DNA of 64,000 nucleotides from Nocardia asteroides. Lineage in GTDB: Bacteria > Actinomycetota > Actinomycetes > Mycobacteriales > Mycobacteriaceae. The position numbers were made by a program, and so were the translations under genes. Below are positions 8,189-16,086 of the stretch, piece by piece. The notes beneath the pieces were generated by a model. The model was not told the origin of the DNA. It did no database searches and worked only from the letters and a program-made list of their open reading frames with translations. Each line of letters opens with the position of its first letter. Within the stretch, counting starts at the first letter, position 1. The stretch is from contig NZ_LR134352.1 in the NCBI RefSeq assembly GCF_900637185.1, positions 3,586,001-3,650,000 of the forward strand, written 5' to 3'.

Positions 8189-9188
8189 CGGTGAAATAGG
8201 TCGACCAGTCGGGCTCGGTGGTCAGCGGCTTGCCGTCGGGACCGGTCAGCAGGCCGCCCCGGTACAGGAAGCCGGAATTGGCCGACCACTGCTGCACGGT
8301 CTGGGGACCCACCTTGCCCGCGGCGTTCTTCATGAACTGCGCGGCCAGCATGCGCTGACTCTCGAACACCAGCGCGGTGTCGTTGAACGCGCCCGGATTG
8401 GCATCGATGAGATCCTGCGCCGCCGCGTCCGGATTGTCCGCGGCGAACTGGTAGCCGCGCTGCAGCGCTCGCACGAATTTCGCGGCGCGATCCGGATTCT
8501 GGGCCAGCCAGCCCTTGTTGGCGTCGACCACGATCGCGTAGGCGTCCGGGAAACCGAAATCGGTGTACCGGAAGTAGCGCATCGGGGTGCCGTGGTGCTC
8601 GGCCTCGATCCCTTCCCACGCCAGGTACGAGACGGTGAAGTCGGCCTTGCCCGAGTAGACCGCCTCGTATGCCGACGAACCCAGCACCACGGAGGTGAAA
8701 TCGCCGGTGCCACCGTCGTTGCGGATGACCTGCTGGAGTGCTTCCTTCTCACCCGGATCGCCGAATCCGGCGTAGGTCTTACCGTCGAGATCCTTCGGGC
8801 TCGCGAGGTCGGCGCGATCAGCGCGCACGCCGATACCCGTCGCCCAGTGCTGCAGCGGGGCGAGCACCGACGTCACCTGGGCGCCCGAGGCCTGGGCGAA
8901 CGTCGACGAATTGTGGGTACTGATCCCGAATTCCGCGTTCCCGGCGTCGATCACGGTGTCGACGGAGGTGTTGTTGTACGGCAGGATCTGCACATCCAGA
9001 CCGGCGTCGGCGAAGTACCCGCGCTGCGCGGCGACATAGAGCCCGACGTGGTTGGTGTTCGGTGTCCAGTCCAGCGCGAACCGGATGGTGTCACCGGAGC
9101 CGCCGCCGGAACCGCACGCGGTGAGCAGCGACAGGGTCGCGACGGTGGTCGCCAGGACCGCGAGCGCGCGGCGCAGACGCCCGTTCAT
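8166..9188 (-). CDS. thiY: ABC transporter substrate-binding lipoprotein, NMT1/THI5-like (ThiY-like)
   Basis: The 340-residue protein has a signal peptide ending in the lipobox LLTACGS, so it should be a lipid-anchored binding protein outside the membrane. The mature part starts with IRFALDWTPNTNHVGLYVA, the hallmark of the NMT1/THI5 (HMP-pyrimidine) binding family, followed by AQRGYFADAGLDVQ. The ATG at 9188 overlaps the tenA stop as ATGA. Family, operon context and the upstream TPP riboswitch all point to a pyrimidine precursor of thiamine as ligand. Confidence 0.85.
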   Translation of the reverse strand: MNGRLRRALAVLATTVATLSLLTACGSGGGSGDTIRFALDWTPNTNHVGLYVAAQRGYFADAGLDVQILPYNNTSVDTVIDAGNAEFGISTHNSSTFAQASGAQVTSVLAPLQHWATGIGVRADRADLASPKDLDGKTYAGFGDPGEKEALQQVIRNDGGTGDFTSVVLGSSAYEAVYSGKADFTVSYLAWEGIEAEHHGTPMRYFRYTDFGFPDAYAIVVDANKGWLAQNPDRAAKFVRALQRGYQFAADNPDAAAQDLIDANPGAFNDTALVFESQRMLAAQFMKNAAGKVGPQTVQQWSANSGFLYRGGLLTGPDGKPLTTEPDWSTYFTDEYLDTP

Positions 9189-9892
9189 GCGGCGGGCCAG
9201 GGCTGCGGATGCAGGGCGGTGTCCCAGAACAGCAACTCGTAGCGCACGGCGACCGTGAACGCCTTCTCCATCGCGGCCCGCTCCCGCTCGCCGGCCGACT
9301 CGGCGGCGGCGTCGACCAGCGCCCGAGCGGCGGCCGCGGACTGCTGGAACTCCGCGGCGCCGTACGTGGTGACCCACTGGGCGTACGGATGCGTTGGATC
9401 GGCGGCGATCACCTGCGCGGCGCTCGCGGCCAGGTCGCGGCCCACCTCGGCGTAGACCCAGAAGCACGGCAGCGCGGCCGCCGCGGCGACGGCGTAGGAC
9501 TCGGTGGCGGCCGCGGCGATCAGGTAGGACACGTAGGCCAGGCAGGTCTGCGAAGGCTCCGGCTCACCCTGCCGCGGGGGCAGCACGCCGCCGGTGAGCA
9601 GCTGATCGTGCATCGCGGACTCGACCGCGGCGGCATTCGCCGACGACGTCGCCCAGAACGCCGCGGTCTGCGGGTCCGGCGACTTGGCGGCGAGGATCGC
9701 CAGCGCCTTCGAGTACCCCGCGAGATACAGCGAATCCTGCTCGATGTAGGTGCGGAACACCTCGAGCGGCAACGTGCCCGCGCCGAGGTGGCGCAGGAAT
9801 TCCAGGTCGTCGATCGCACTCCGCAGGACCTTGGTCCGGTCCCAGAGGTGATCGGTGAACAAGCCGGTATTCGTGGTGTGGGCGCGCAACAC
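9185..9892 (-). CDS. tenA: TenA family aminopyrimidine aminohydrolase (thiaminase II)
   Basis: The 235-residue all-helical protein has the TenA active-site residues: Asp in YIEQDSLYLAGYSKAL, the nucleophilic Cys in ALPCFWVYAEVG, and Glu in VRYELLFWDTAL. TenA hydrolyses aminopyrimidine breakdown products of thiamine to HMP for re-use. Start GTG 9892 is preceded by GAAGGGA, which also forms the 3' end of the TPP riboswitch, so ligand binding can directly hide the ribosome site. First gene of a four-gene operon with thiY, thiX and thiZ. Confidence 0.9.
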   Translation of the reverse strand: MLRAHTTNTGLFTDHLWDRTKVLRSAIDDLEFLRHLGAGTLPLEVFRTYIEQDSLYLAGYSKALAILAAKSPDPQTAAFWATSSANAAAVESAMHDQLLTGGVLPPRQGEPEPSQTCLAYVSYLIAAAATESYAVAAAAALPCFWVYAEVGRDLAASAAQVIAADPTHPYAQWVTTYGAAEFQQSAAAARALVDAAAESAGERERAAMEKAFTVAVRYELLFWDTALHPQPWPAA

Positions 9893-9898
9893 CGTGAC

Positions 9899-9972
9899 AT
9901 CCCTTCGTCAGCATTACCTGAACAGGTTCAGCGGGTCTGTTCTCAGCCTCGCGGTCGCGAGACACCCCGTGT
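9899..9972 (-). promoter_or_regulatory. TPP riboswitch (THI box)
   Basis: Read on the minus strand, the segment has the conserved parts of the thiamine-pyrophosphate aptamer in order. ACACGGGGTG is the P1/P2 5' side, GGCTGAGA is the pyrimidine-sensing loop, ACCCGCTGAACCTG follows, and then GGTAATGCTGACGAAGGGA closes the pyrophosphate side and P1. The final GAAGGGA doubles as the Shine-Dalgarno of tenA, 7 nt before its GTG, suggesting translational control. It represses the tenA-thiYXZ operon when thiamine pyrophosphate is plentiful. Confidence 0.93.
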
Positions 9973-10145
9973 CGGAACTCGACCGACCCTAGCAGCGACC
10001 ACCGACACGCGGGCGATGCCCGGTTCCGCGTGCGGGCCCGGTGACGGTGGTACGTGTACGGCCGCGGATCGGCACCCGGTAGCTTGGCTGCCGGGGACGC
10101 TGTCCTCCGCACCCGTCGGACCCGCCGAACGAAGAGAGCTGATCA

Positions 10146-11591
10146 ATGTCGACCTCTACCGCGCGTGCGCAGATCGGTGTCACCGGCCTGGCCGTGATGG
10201 GCAGCAACATCGCCCGCAACTTCGCCAAGCACGGCTACACCGTCGCTCTGCACAACCGCTCCGTGGCCAAGACCGACGCGTTGCTCGCCGAGCACGGCGG
10301 TGACGGCGATTTCGTCCGCACCGAGACCGTCGAGGAATTCGTCGCCGCGCTGGAGAAGCCGCGCCGGGTGCTGATCATGGTCAAGGCGGGCGACGCGACC
10401 GACACCGTCATCGAGGAACTGGCCGCCGCCATGGAGCCGGGCGACATCATCATCGACGGCGGCAACGCCCTCTACACCGACACCATCCGTCGCGAGGCCG
10501 CCCTGCGCGAGCGCGGGCTGAACTTCGTGGGCGCCGGCATCTCCGGCGGTGAGGAGGGGGCGCTCAACGGTCCCGCGATCATGCCGGGCGGACCGAAGGA
10601 GTCCTACGAGTCGCTCGGCCCGCTGCTGGAGTCGATCGCGGCGCAGGTCGACGGCACACCGTGCTGCACCCACATCGGCCCCGACGGTTCCGGGCACTTC
10701 GTCAAGATGGTGCACAACGGCATCGAATACGCCGACATGCAGCTGATCGGCGAGGCCTATCACCTGTTCCGTGACGCACTCGGTTTCGACGCCGGGCAGA
10801 TCGCGGAGGTGTTCACCCAGTGGAACTCCGGGGACCTGGAGAGCTACCTGGTCGAGATCACCGCGGAGGTCCTCGCGCAGGTCGACGCCAAGACCGGCAA
10901 GCCCCTGGTCGACGTCATCGTCGACGCCGCCGAGCAGAAGGGCACCGGTCGCTGGACGGTCAAGTCCGCGCTCGATCTCGGCGTGCCGGTGACCGGAATC
11001 GCGGAGGCGGTCTTCGCCAGGGCGCTGTCCGGCTCCCGTGCCCAGCGCAAGGCCGCGGTGGGCCTGGCGTCGGGCGTCCTCGCCGACAAGCCCACCGACG
11101 TCGAGCAGTTCACCGAGGACATCCGGCAGGCGCTCTACGCCTCCAAGGTCGTCGCCTACGCGCAGGGTTTCGACCAGATCGCCGCGGGCAGCGCCGAGTA
11201 CGGCTGGGACCTGCACCCCGGTGACCTGGCGACGATCTGGCGCGGCGGCTGCATCATCCGGGCCCGGTTCCTGAACCGGATCAAGGAAGCCTACGAGCAG
11301 GACCCGGCCCTGCCGAGCCTGATCCTCGCCCCGTACTTCCGGGAGGCGATCGAGACGGCGATCGACAGCTGGCGGCGCGTGGTGTCCACCGCCACCCTGC
11401 TCGGAATCCCGGTGCCCGCGTTCGCGTCCTCGCTGTCCTACTACGACGCCCTGCGCGCCGAGCGCCTGCCCGCCGCCCTGACCCAGGGCCAGCGCGACTT
11501 CTTCGGTGCGCACACCTACGAGCGCATCGACGCCGACGGCAAGTACCACACGCTGTGGAGCGGTGACCGCAGCGAGGTATCCGCGGGCTGA
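10146..11591 (+). CDS. gnd: 6-phosphogluconate dehydrogenase, decarboxylating
   Basis: The 481-residue protein carries the NADP-binding fold GVTGLAVMGSNIARN, the HNRS loop that reads the cofactor phosphate, the substrate segment FVGAGISGGEEGALNGPAIM, and the catalytic lysine in GHFVKMVHNGIEYADMQL. It oxidises 6-phosphogluconate to ribulose 5-phosphate and CO2, making NADPH in the oxidative pentose phosphate pathway. The length matches the long homodimeric form. AAGAGAG lies upstream of ATG 10146. It appears to be monocistronic, convergent with the next gene. Confidence 0.95.
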   Translation: MSTSTARAQIGVTGLAVMGSNIARNFAKHGYTVALHNRSVAKTDALLAEHGGDGDFVRTETVEEFVAALEKPRRVLIMVKAGDATDTVIEELAAAMEPGDIIIDGGNALYTDTIRREAALRERGLNFVGAGISGGEEGALNGPAIMPGGPKESYESLGPLLESIAAQVDGTPCCTHIGPDGSGHFVKMVHNGIEYADMQLIGEAYHLFRDALGFDAGQIAEVFTQWNSGDLESYLVEITAEVLAQVDAKTGKPLVDVIVDAAEQKGTGRWTVKSALDLGVPVTGIAEAVFARALSGSRAQRKAAVGLASGVLADKPTDVEQFTEDIRQALYASKVVAYAQGFDQIAAGSAEYGWDLHPGDLATIWRGGCIIRARFLNRIKEAYEQDPALPSLILAPYFREAIETAIDSWRRVVSTATLLGIPVPAFASSLSYYDALRAERLPAALTQGQRDFFGAHTYERIDADGKYHTLWSGDRSEVSAG

Positions 11592-11601
11592 GCCGGCCGG
11601 G

Positions 11602-12138
11602 TCACAACGCGGCCTTCGTCACCGGATCGGGCGAAGGCTCGCGTTCCCCCTCCTCGTCCCAGTCCCGGCAGTAGGGGCACCACGGGCGCAGCCGGTGGTG
11701 CAACCAGATCGAGTACATGAACGTCGCCCAGAGCGCGTCGACCGGCAACGACACCACCCGCGGCCAACCGGCGACGTGGACGAGATACACCGGCACACTG
11801 AGCGCCACCAGCACCAGCAGCATCCGGGGCGCGGTGGACACCGAATGCCGCAGCCACAGCAGCCCCTGGCTGCGCTCGGCCCGCACGCCGGCATCGGCGG
11901 GCACTTCCCGCATGCACTGCACGCACAACCGCCGGAAGTCGTTGTGCATGAATCCGATGAACAGCACGAGGTTTCCGAGCAGGATCGTGAGCTCGATCAG
12001 CGTGCCGGTGTATCCGAAGTAGGTGGCGACACGTGCTGCCGCGATGGCTGCGAGCCCGTACAGCATCAGGTGGGCGATGGTGTCGAGAAGCCGGGTGAAC
12101 CGGGACTCGTCGTTGTTGAAGGCGTTGAAGATCGCCAC
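11602..12138 (-). CDS. Small membrane protein with two CxxC motifs, function unknown
   Basis: The 178-residue product has four probable transmembrane helices (for example LMLYGLAAIAAARVATYFG, then IELTILLGNLVLFIGFM, and MLLVLVALSVPVYLV). Two cysteine pairs, CVQC in the middle and CPYC near the C terminus (WCPYCRDWDEEGE), could bind metal or form disulfides. GTG 12138 starts the segment VAIFNAFNNDES; the longer frame to 12228 has no ribosome site. It is convergent with gnd, 10 nt away. I do not recognise a named family. Confidence 0.6.
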   Translation of the reverse strand: MAIFNAFNNDESRFTRLLDTIAHLMLYGLAAIAAARVATYFGYTGTLIELTILLGNLVLFIGFMHNDFRRLCVQCMREVPADAGVRAERSQGLLWLRHSVSTAPRMLLVLVALSVPVYLVHVAGWPRVVSLPVDALWATFMYSIWLHHRLRPWCPYCRDWDEEGEREPSPDPVTKAAL

Positions 12139-12436
12139 GGGTGCTGTGTCCTTCGGGTATCGGTCGGCGGCTGCACTCGAGCGGCGTCGGCCACTGGCTG
12201 GGTGTGCCGGGATCGTAGAACGTGCCACCGACGTGTTCCGGCCGTCCGCCGGCGACGGAAACCTTTCCGGAATTAACTATTCGCAGTAGATAATTAATAG
12301 TGAAAAGCGATATTCCGTCCCGATGGAATTATCGATTTCCGGCCACGGATAGATGTGGAGACGCTATATTTCTTGAACACCAATATTGCGGTCCGACAAT
12401 CCGTCACACCGCTGCTCGATAATTCTGGAGATCGCC

Positions 12437-13054
12437 ATGAGCTCGACCTCTTCCCTCTTTCGCGCCAGCTTTCTGGCTCCGGTGGCAGTCGCTACCGTAT
12501 TTTGTCTGGCCGCACCGGTAAATGCCGCACCCGTCAGTGTGAACTGGAGCTGCCGGGGCACAGTGCTCGGTATCGGTCAGACCTCGAGTATGAACACCAC
12601 CGTCACCGGCACCGCGCCCGCCTCGGCGGCATCGGGTTCGGCGGTGGCCATCACCATTACGCCGGGTGCTTCCTCGGTGCCCAGTTCGGCTTCCGGGTTC
12701 ACGGTGAACAACATCAGCAACCTGAAGATGACCATTCCGACGCCCGCGAATTCGACGTTGGTCTCGGCCACCGCGTCCGGCGGTACGGTTGCCGGCACCG
12801 TGGCCGTCTCGGGCGGCAATGCCGTTCTCACCGTGCCGGGTCCGATCGCCGGCGGCACCAGTTTCACGCCACCTGCGGTGACCCTCAATGTCACCGCGGG
12901 CGCCGCCGGAACGTCGATCACCAGTAAGTACGCGGGGACCAGTTACACGAATCCCGGCATGACCATGACGACCAACGTTTCCTTCGTCGGCAATGTCGCG
13001 ACCGCGTGCTACCCGAATCCGTCCCCGACCCTGACCACCACCACCGTCACTTAA
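12437..13054 (+). CDS. Secreted actinobacterial protein of unknown function
   Basis: The 205-residue protein starts at ATG 12437 behind TGGAG. It has a signal peptide with hydrophobic core FLAPVAVATVFCLAAPVNA and a likely cleavage after VNAA. The mature part is Ser/Thr/Val-rich, beta-sandwich-like, with one cysteine near each end (WSCRG and TACYP) that could form a disulfide. It resembles a family of exported proteins common in actinomycetes that is sometimes misannotated as cyclase or dehydratase; I see no catalytic motif. The sequence upstream (12260-12436) is strikingly AT-rich for this genome, and a double hairpin follows the stop. Confidence 0.7.
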   Translation: MSSTSSLFRASFLAPVAVATVFCLAAPVNAAPVSVNWSCRGTVLGIGQTSSMNTTVTGTAPASAASGSAVAITITPGASSVPSSASGFTVNNISNLKMTIPTPANSTLVSATASGGTVAGTVAVSGGNAVLTVPGPIAGGTSFTPPAVTLNVTAGAAGTSITSKYAGTSYTNPGMTMTTNVSFVGNVATACYPNPSPTLTTTTVT

Positions 13055-13091
13055 GTCCGTCGGCGGTCGACGGCGGGAAGTCCGCGCCGTC

Positions 13092-13132
13092 GGCCGGGTG
13101 ACCCCCGGCCGGGTTGTGAGAGCAACCCGGTC
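13092..13132 (+). terminator. Tandem/alternative GC hairpins after the secreted protein gene
   Basis: CCGGGTTG at 13109-13116 pairs perfectly with CAACCCGG at 13123-13130 around a 6-nt loop. An alternative stem GGCCGGG/CCCGGCC forms with the sequence just before it. The pair lies about 40 nt after the stop at 13054. No T-tract follows. Terminator function is inferred. Confidence 0.45.
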
Positions 13133-13372
13133 CGGTGGGCGGCGGGACGCACCGGGTGCCCGCGTTCCCTGATAGTGCTTGCCCCGCATTGTGTTTGGGG
13201 AACTGAAGTCGCTCGTCCGAATATTTCGATGCGCGGTATCGCACCGCCTGCTGTGTCGTACAGTGCATGTCCGGCACAACTACGGCCGTTTCGGCAACCG
13301 GAGCGGTGCCGGTTCCGTGAGGTTCGTCAGCTGCGGTCCAGGCTGCTGGTCGATCGAGTGACAGGAGCCCCC

Positions 13373-13447
13373 ATGCCCGCTTCGAAGGCCCGCCCGCTAC
13401 CCCTGCTGTTCGACCGTCGGGCACACCGCCGCGGTGACTGCCGCTGA
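13373..13447 (+). CDS. Possible small ORF or leader peptide before the MarR gene
   Basis: A 24-codon frame starts at ATG 13373 behind ACAGGAG with good spacing and ends at TGA 13445-13447, 37 nt before the MarR start. The peptide is very basic at its end (FDRRAHRRGDCR). The ribosome site is the main support; there is no homology I can name. It could be a leader peptide or chance. The rest of 13133-13484 holds nothing else I can identify. Confidence 0.3.
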   Translation: MPASKARPLPLLFDRRAHRRGDCR

Positions 13448-13484
13448 GCGGTCGTCTGTGTCGAAGTGATCGAGGGGAAAGCCT

Positions 13485-13982
13485 GTGTGCCCGACGACAA
13501 GCGAACCCGCCCGGATCTCGGTCGAGCTCAAACGAGCGCTGGAGTTCTATCACGGAAGTGTCGAAGATCTGGTCCGTGAACTGATCCGGGTGCTCGGAGT
13601 GAACGAGACGGACCGGCGAGCGCTGGAGATCGTCCTGCTCGAGGACGAGAAGTCGACCACGCCGGGATTGCTGGCCGAGCGGCTCGGCCTCACTGCGGCC
13701 GGTGTCACGATCATGCTCAACCGACTGGAGAAGCAGGGTTACATCGCCCGCTCGCTGCATCCCACGGATCGTCGCCGCGTGATCGTGATGGCCACCGAAC
13801 TCGCGGCCCATCGCGTGCAGGAACTCGTCGTCCCGATGATCGTCGAAAGCTACAAGATGCTGCTGAGCTATTACGACACAGCGGAACTCGAAATCATCGC
13901 CGACTTTCTCACCCGCGCCGGTGAACTGCAACGAGTCCACCGGCAGCGGCTTCGGGACGTAGACCCCTATCCGCGACCGTGA
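13485..13982 (+). CDS. MarR-family transcriptional regulator
   Basis: The 165-residue protein has a MarR winged helix: the recognition helix lies in LLAERLGLTAAGVTIMLNRLEKQGYI, and the wing contains the hallmark DRR (HPTDRRRVIVMATELA). Helices at both ends would form the dimer interface. Start GTG 13485 lies behind GAGGGGAAAG. It is followed after 58 nt by an exported Thr/Pro-rich protein. Target and ligand unknown. Confidence 0.8.
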   Translation: MCPTTSEPARISVELKRALEFYHGSVEDLVRELIRVLGVNETDRRALEIVLLEDEKSTTPGLLAERLGLTAAGVTIMLNRLEKQGYIARSLHPTDRRRVIVMATELAAHRVQELVVPMIVESYKMLLSYYDTAELEIIADFLTRAGELQRVHRQRLRDVDPYPRP

Positions 13983-14040
13983 ATTCGGGTGACGCTGTTC
14001 CTGACGGTCGACATAGTTCGCGCGAGAAAGCAGATGTTCG

Positions 14041-15096
14041 ATGCACCCTGTCGACAACAGCGAAGATCCGGCAACGAACCCCGGCAGAGGGATTCGCCCC
14101 CGGATTCCGCGGCCGTGCGATCCACCGGCTGCGGCGTCGACCGCCGATCGCTGCGCGCAAGCACTGTCGCGTGCCGGTGTGGTCGCCGCCCTGGTGACCA
14201 CGGCGATCGGGCTGGCGATCATGGTACGGGCGGATTCGGTCCCGCCGGTTCGCGCGAACAGCACGGATACGCTTTCCGGCGAACCCACGGCGCAGACTTG
14301 CGACTGCGGCGCCGTGCCCAGCCGGCTCGGCGCGACGAACCTGAACGTGCCTGCGGATCCGCCGATCGAGGCACCCGCACCGGCCGAGGTCGCGGTCGAC
14401 CAGATGCCCACCGATCCTTGGCCCGCACCGGCAGTGGTCGAGACGACCGATACGGGACCGGCCCTACCGTCCGCGGAGACGCCCACCGATACCGAGCCCA
14501 CCCCGCCGCCTGCGGATTCCACGACCGAAACCTCCGTTCCGGAGACGTCTGCGACCGTGACAACGGATGCCGCGCCGCCGAACTCGATCGAGATCTCGGT
14601 CAGCGCGAGCTTTTCGGCCACGGTGAGCTTTCCGGTCCAGGACCCGCGTGCGCGGATACCGAGCCGGGGCGCCCCGACCTCCACATCGACGGTGACTGTC
14701 ACGCTGCCGCCGACAGCCACGGGGACAACCGATCCAGGCACGGCCACGGCCACACCCACGGCGACGTCCGTCCCGAACGCGCCGACGTCCGACCCGAGCG
14801 CACCGACGGGGGATCCGAGCACGGTGACGGGGGATCCGTCGACCGCGCCCGTCACTTCCTCTGCCACGGCAACAATGCCCACCAGAACCACGACAGCAAA
14901 TCCGGCGAGTCCGACTACGGCATCGACGCCGCCGAGAAGATCCACCTCATCCGCGCCACCATCCACCTCGACACGATCCGCGAGTCCCACGGCGCCGCGG
15001 CCGACGACGAGCGCTCCGAACTCGACGCGGCCGGCGCGCCCGACACCGTCGATCGCGCACCCACCTACCGCGTCGAAGACGACCGCACCCCGATAG
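14041..15096 (+). CDS. Membrane-anchored or exported Thr/Pro-rich low-complexity protein
   Basis: This 351-residue frame has a Pro-rich cytoplasmic N terminus, one hydrophobic helix at about 45-62 (AGVVAALVTTAIGLAIMV), and then about 280 residues dominated by Thr, Pro, Ala and Ser. It includes short imperfect repeats of the form DPSxPTG/DPSTVTG at 14800-14841. A CxC pair (QTCDCGA) follows the membrane segment. The layout suits a cell-wall-spanning stalk protein. The opposite strand is also open for 696 codons, so the coding strand rests on the plausible membrane topology; AGATG-type starts without a strong ribosome site leave some doubt. Confidence 0.5.
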   Translation: MHPVDNSEDPATNPGRGIRPRIPRPCDPPAAASTADRCAQALSRAGVVAALVTTAIGLAIMVRADSVPPVRANSTDTLSGEPTAQTCDCGAVPSRLGATNLNVPADPPIEAPAPAEVAVDQMPTDPWPAPAVVETTDTGPALPSAETPTDTEPTPPPADSTTETSVPETSATVTTDAAPPNSIEISVSASFSATVSFPVQDPRARIPSRGAPTSTSTVTVTLPPTATGTTDPGTATATPTATSVPNAPTSDPSAPTGDPSTVTGDPSTAPVTSSATATMPTRTTTANPASPTTASTPPRRSTSSAPPSTSTRSASPTAPRPTTSAPNSTRPARPTPSIAHPPTASKTTAPR

Positions 15097-15153
15097 AAAC
15101 AGCAGTCGTGGGCGGGCTGTTCGACGGCGGTGGCCACGATCCGGGCCAGAATG

Positions 15154-15172
15154 TTAGGTTAGCCATACATAA
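15154..15172 (+). promoter_or_regulatory. IdeR/DtxR-type iron box upstream of flavodoxin
   Basis: TTAGGTTAGCCATACATAA matches the 19-bp IdeR/DtxR consensus TTAGGTTAGGCTAACCTAA at 15 of 19 positions, with the left half perfect. It ends 25 nt before the flavodoxin start, where a bound iron repressor would block transcription. It predicts induction of flavodoxin under iron limitation. Confidence 0.7.
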
Positions 15173-15197
15173 CCTGATGAGAGAGCGAGGTCTCCTG

Positions 15198-15650
15198 GTG
15201 CGTGTGGTCATCCTCTTCGGATCGGAGCTGGGCACATCCGAATCGGTGGCGGACTGCCTGGCCGACGAGCTGTCGAGCCATGAGGTCTCGGTCTACGACA
15301 TGACCGATTTCGACCCGGGCGACCTGGACGTGGCGGACTTCCACATCGTCGTCTGCTCCACCTACGGCGACGGTGACCTGCCCACCGGCGCCGAACCGTT
15401 CTTCGACGCACTCGACGCCACCCGTCCCGATCTCACCGGGCTGCGCTTCGCGGTCTTCGGCCTCGGCGACAGCGTCTACGGCGACACCTTCAACCGAGGC
15501 GGGGAGATCGCCGCCGAGAAGCTGACCGAGCGCGGCGCCCAACAGGTCGGCGACCACGCCCGCCATGACGCCTCGACCGAGATCAAGCCCAAGGATCTGG
15601 CCAAGCAGTGGGCGGCGACACTGCCGCTACACAACTACGCCACCGTGTGA
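15198..15650 (+). CDS. Flavodoxin (MioC-like FMN protein)
   Basis: The 150-residue protein has the flavodoxin fold with FMN-phosphate loop FGSELGTSESVAD, the isoalloxazine loops CSTYGDGDLPTG and VFGLGDSVYGDTFN, and an alternating beta-alpha pattern. It carries electrons via FMN and can replace ferredoxin when iron is scarce. GTG 15198 starts MRVVILFGS; the long upstream frame is not supported. A strong iron box lies 25 nt upstream, giving a direct regulatory rationale. Apparently monocistronic. Confidence 0.85.
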   Translation: MRVVILFGSELGTSESVADCLADELSSHEVSVYDMTDFDPGDLDVADFHIVVCSTYGDGDLPTGAEPFFDALDATRPDLTGLRFAVFGLGDSVYGDTFNRGGEIAAEKLTERGAQQVGDHARHDASTEIKPKDLAKQWAATLPLHNYATV

Positions 15651-15858
15651 TCCTCACGCCTCCAGTTGCCCGCGCGCCCCGGGGCATTGAGGCCGAGGCG
15701 ACGGCGCACCCGGTTCCGCGGCAAACAGCGACAGTCGGATCACCCGGAACCAGGATGTCTTCATCGTGACACCGGACGGCCAGGGTATCGATCACCCGTC
15801 TGTCAGGCGGCGACTCGGCGGATAGCTGCGAGGTAACACTGTGGTGTGGAGTCCCAGG

Positions 15859-16056
15859 TCAGGGTGCCGTCCCTTCCAGAGCTTGGCTGGCGTTGCGTTC
15901 GACGAGCAGCGGAACGAACTCGCGGACACGCGCCGATTCGAAGTGTGTCCACGCGTCGTGGACAACAGTGCTGATGGTGATGGCGTCGACACCGGGGTAG
16001 CGCCGACCCAGCCGTGCGACGACTTCGTCGATATGTTTTTCCTCTTCGATCGCCAT
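15859..16056 (-). CDS. Small three-helix-bundle protein (DUF3562 / phosphatase-N-terminal-like)
   Basis: The 65-residue protein reads as three amphipathic helices with the motifs VARLGRRYPGVDAITIST and VRDAW-like VVHDAWTHFESARVREFVP. This is the pattern of the short three-helix domain found alone or in front of low-molecular-weight phosphatases and arsenate reductases in actinobacteria. Its function is unknown; the family is thought to be a small interaction domain. It lies 30 nt after the glycosyltransferase operon start side and in the same orientation as that operon, downstream of its last gene. Confidence 0.65.
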   Translation of the reverse strand: MAIEEEKHIDEVVARLGRRYPGVDAITISTVVHDAWTHFESARVREFVPLLVERNASQALEGTAP

Positions 16057-16086
16057 AATTCATGGTTGCGAGATAATTGCTGAAGG

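Noticed and set aside
14769..14841. Short repeats that could suggest a CRISPR or VNTR
   Set aside because: They are 15-20 nt imperfect repeats of Asp-Pro-Ser/Thr-Gly codons within one open frame; no regular unique spacers.
13047..15137. 696-codon minus-strand open frame
   Set aside because: It crosses the MarR gene and the Thr/Pro-rich gene antisense, is made of low-complexity Val/Gly/Ser repeats and Arg-rich stretches, and has no family motif.
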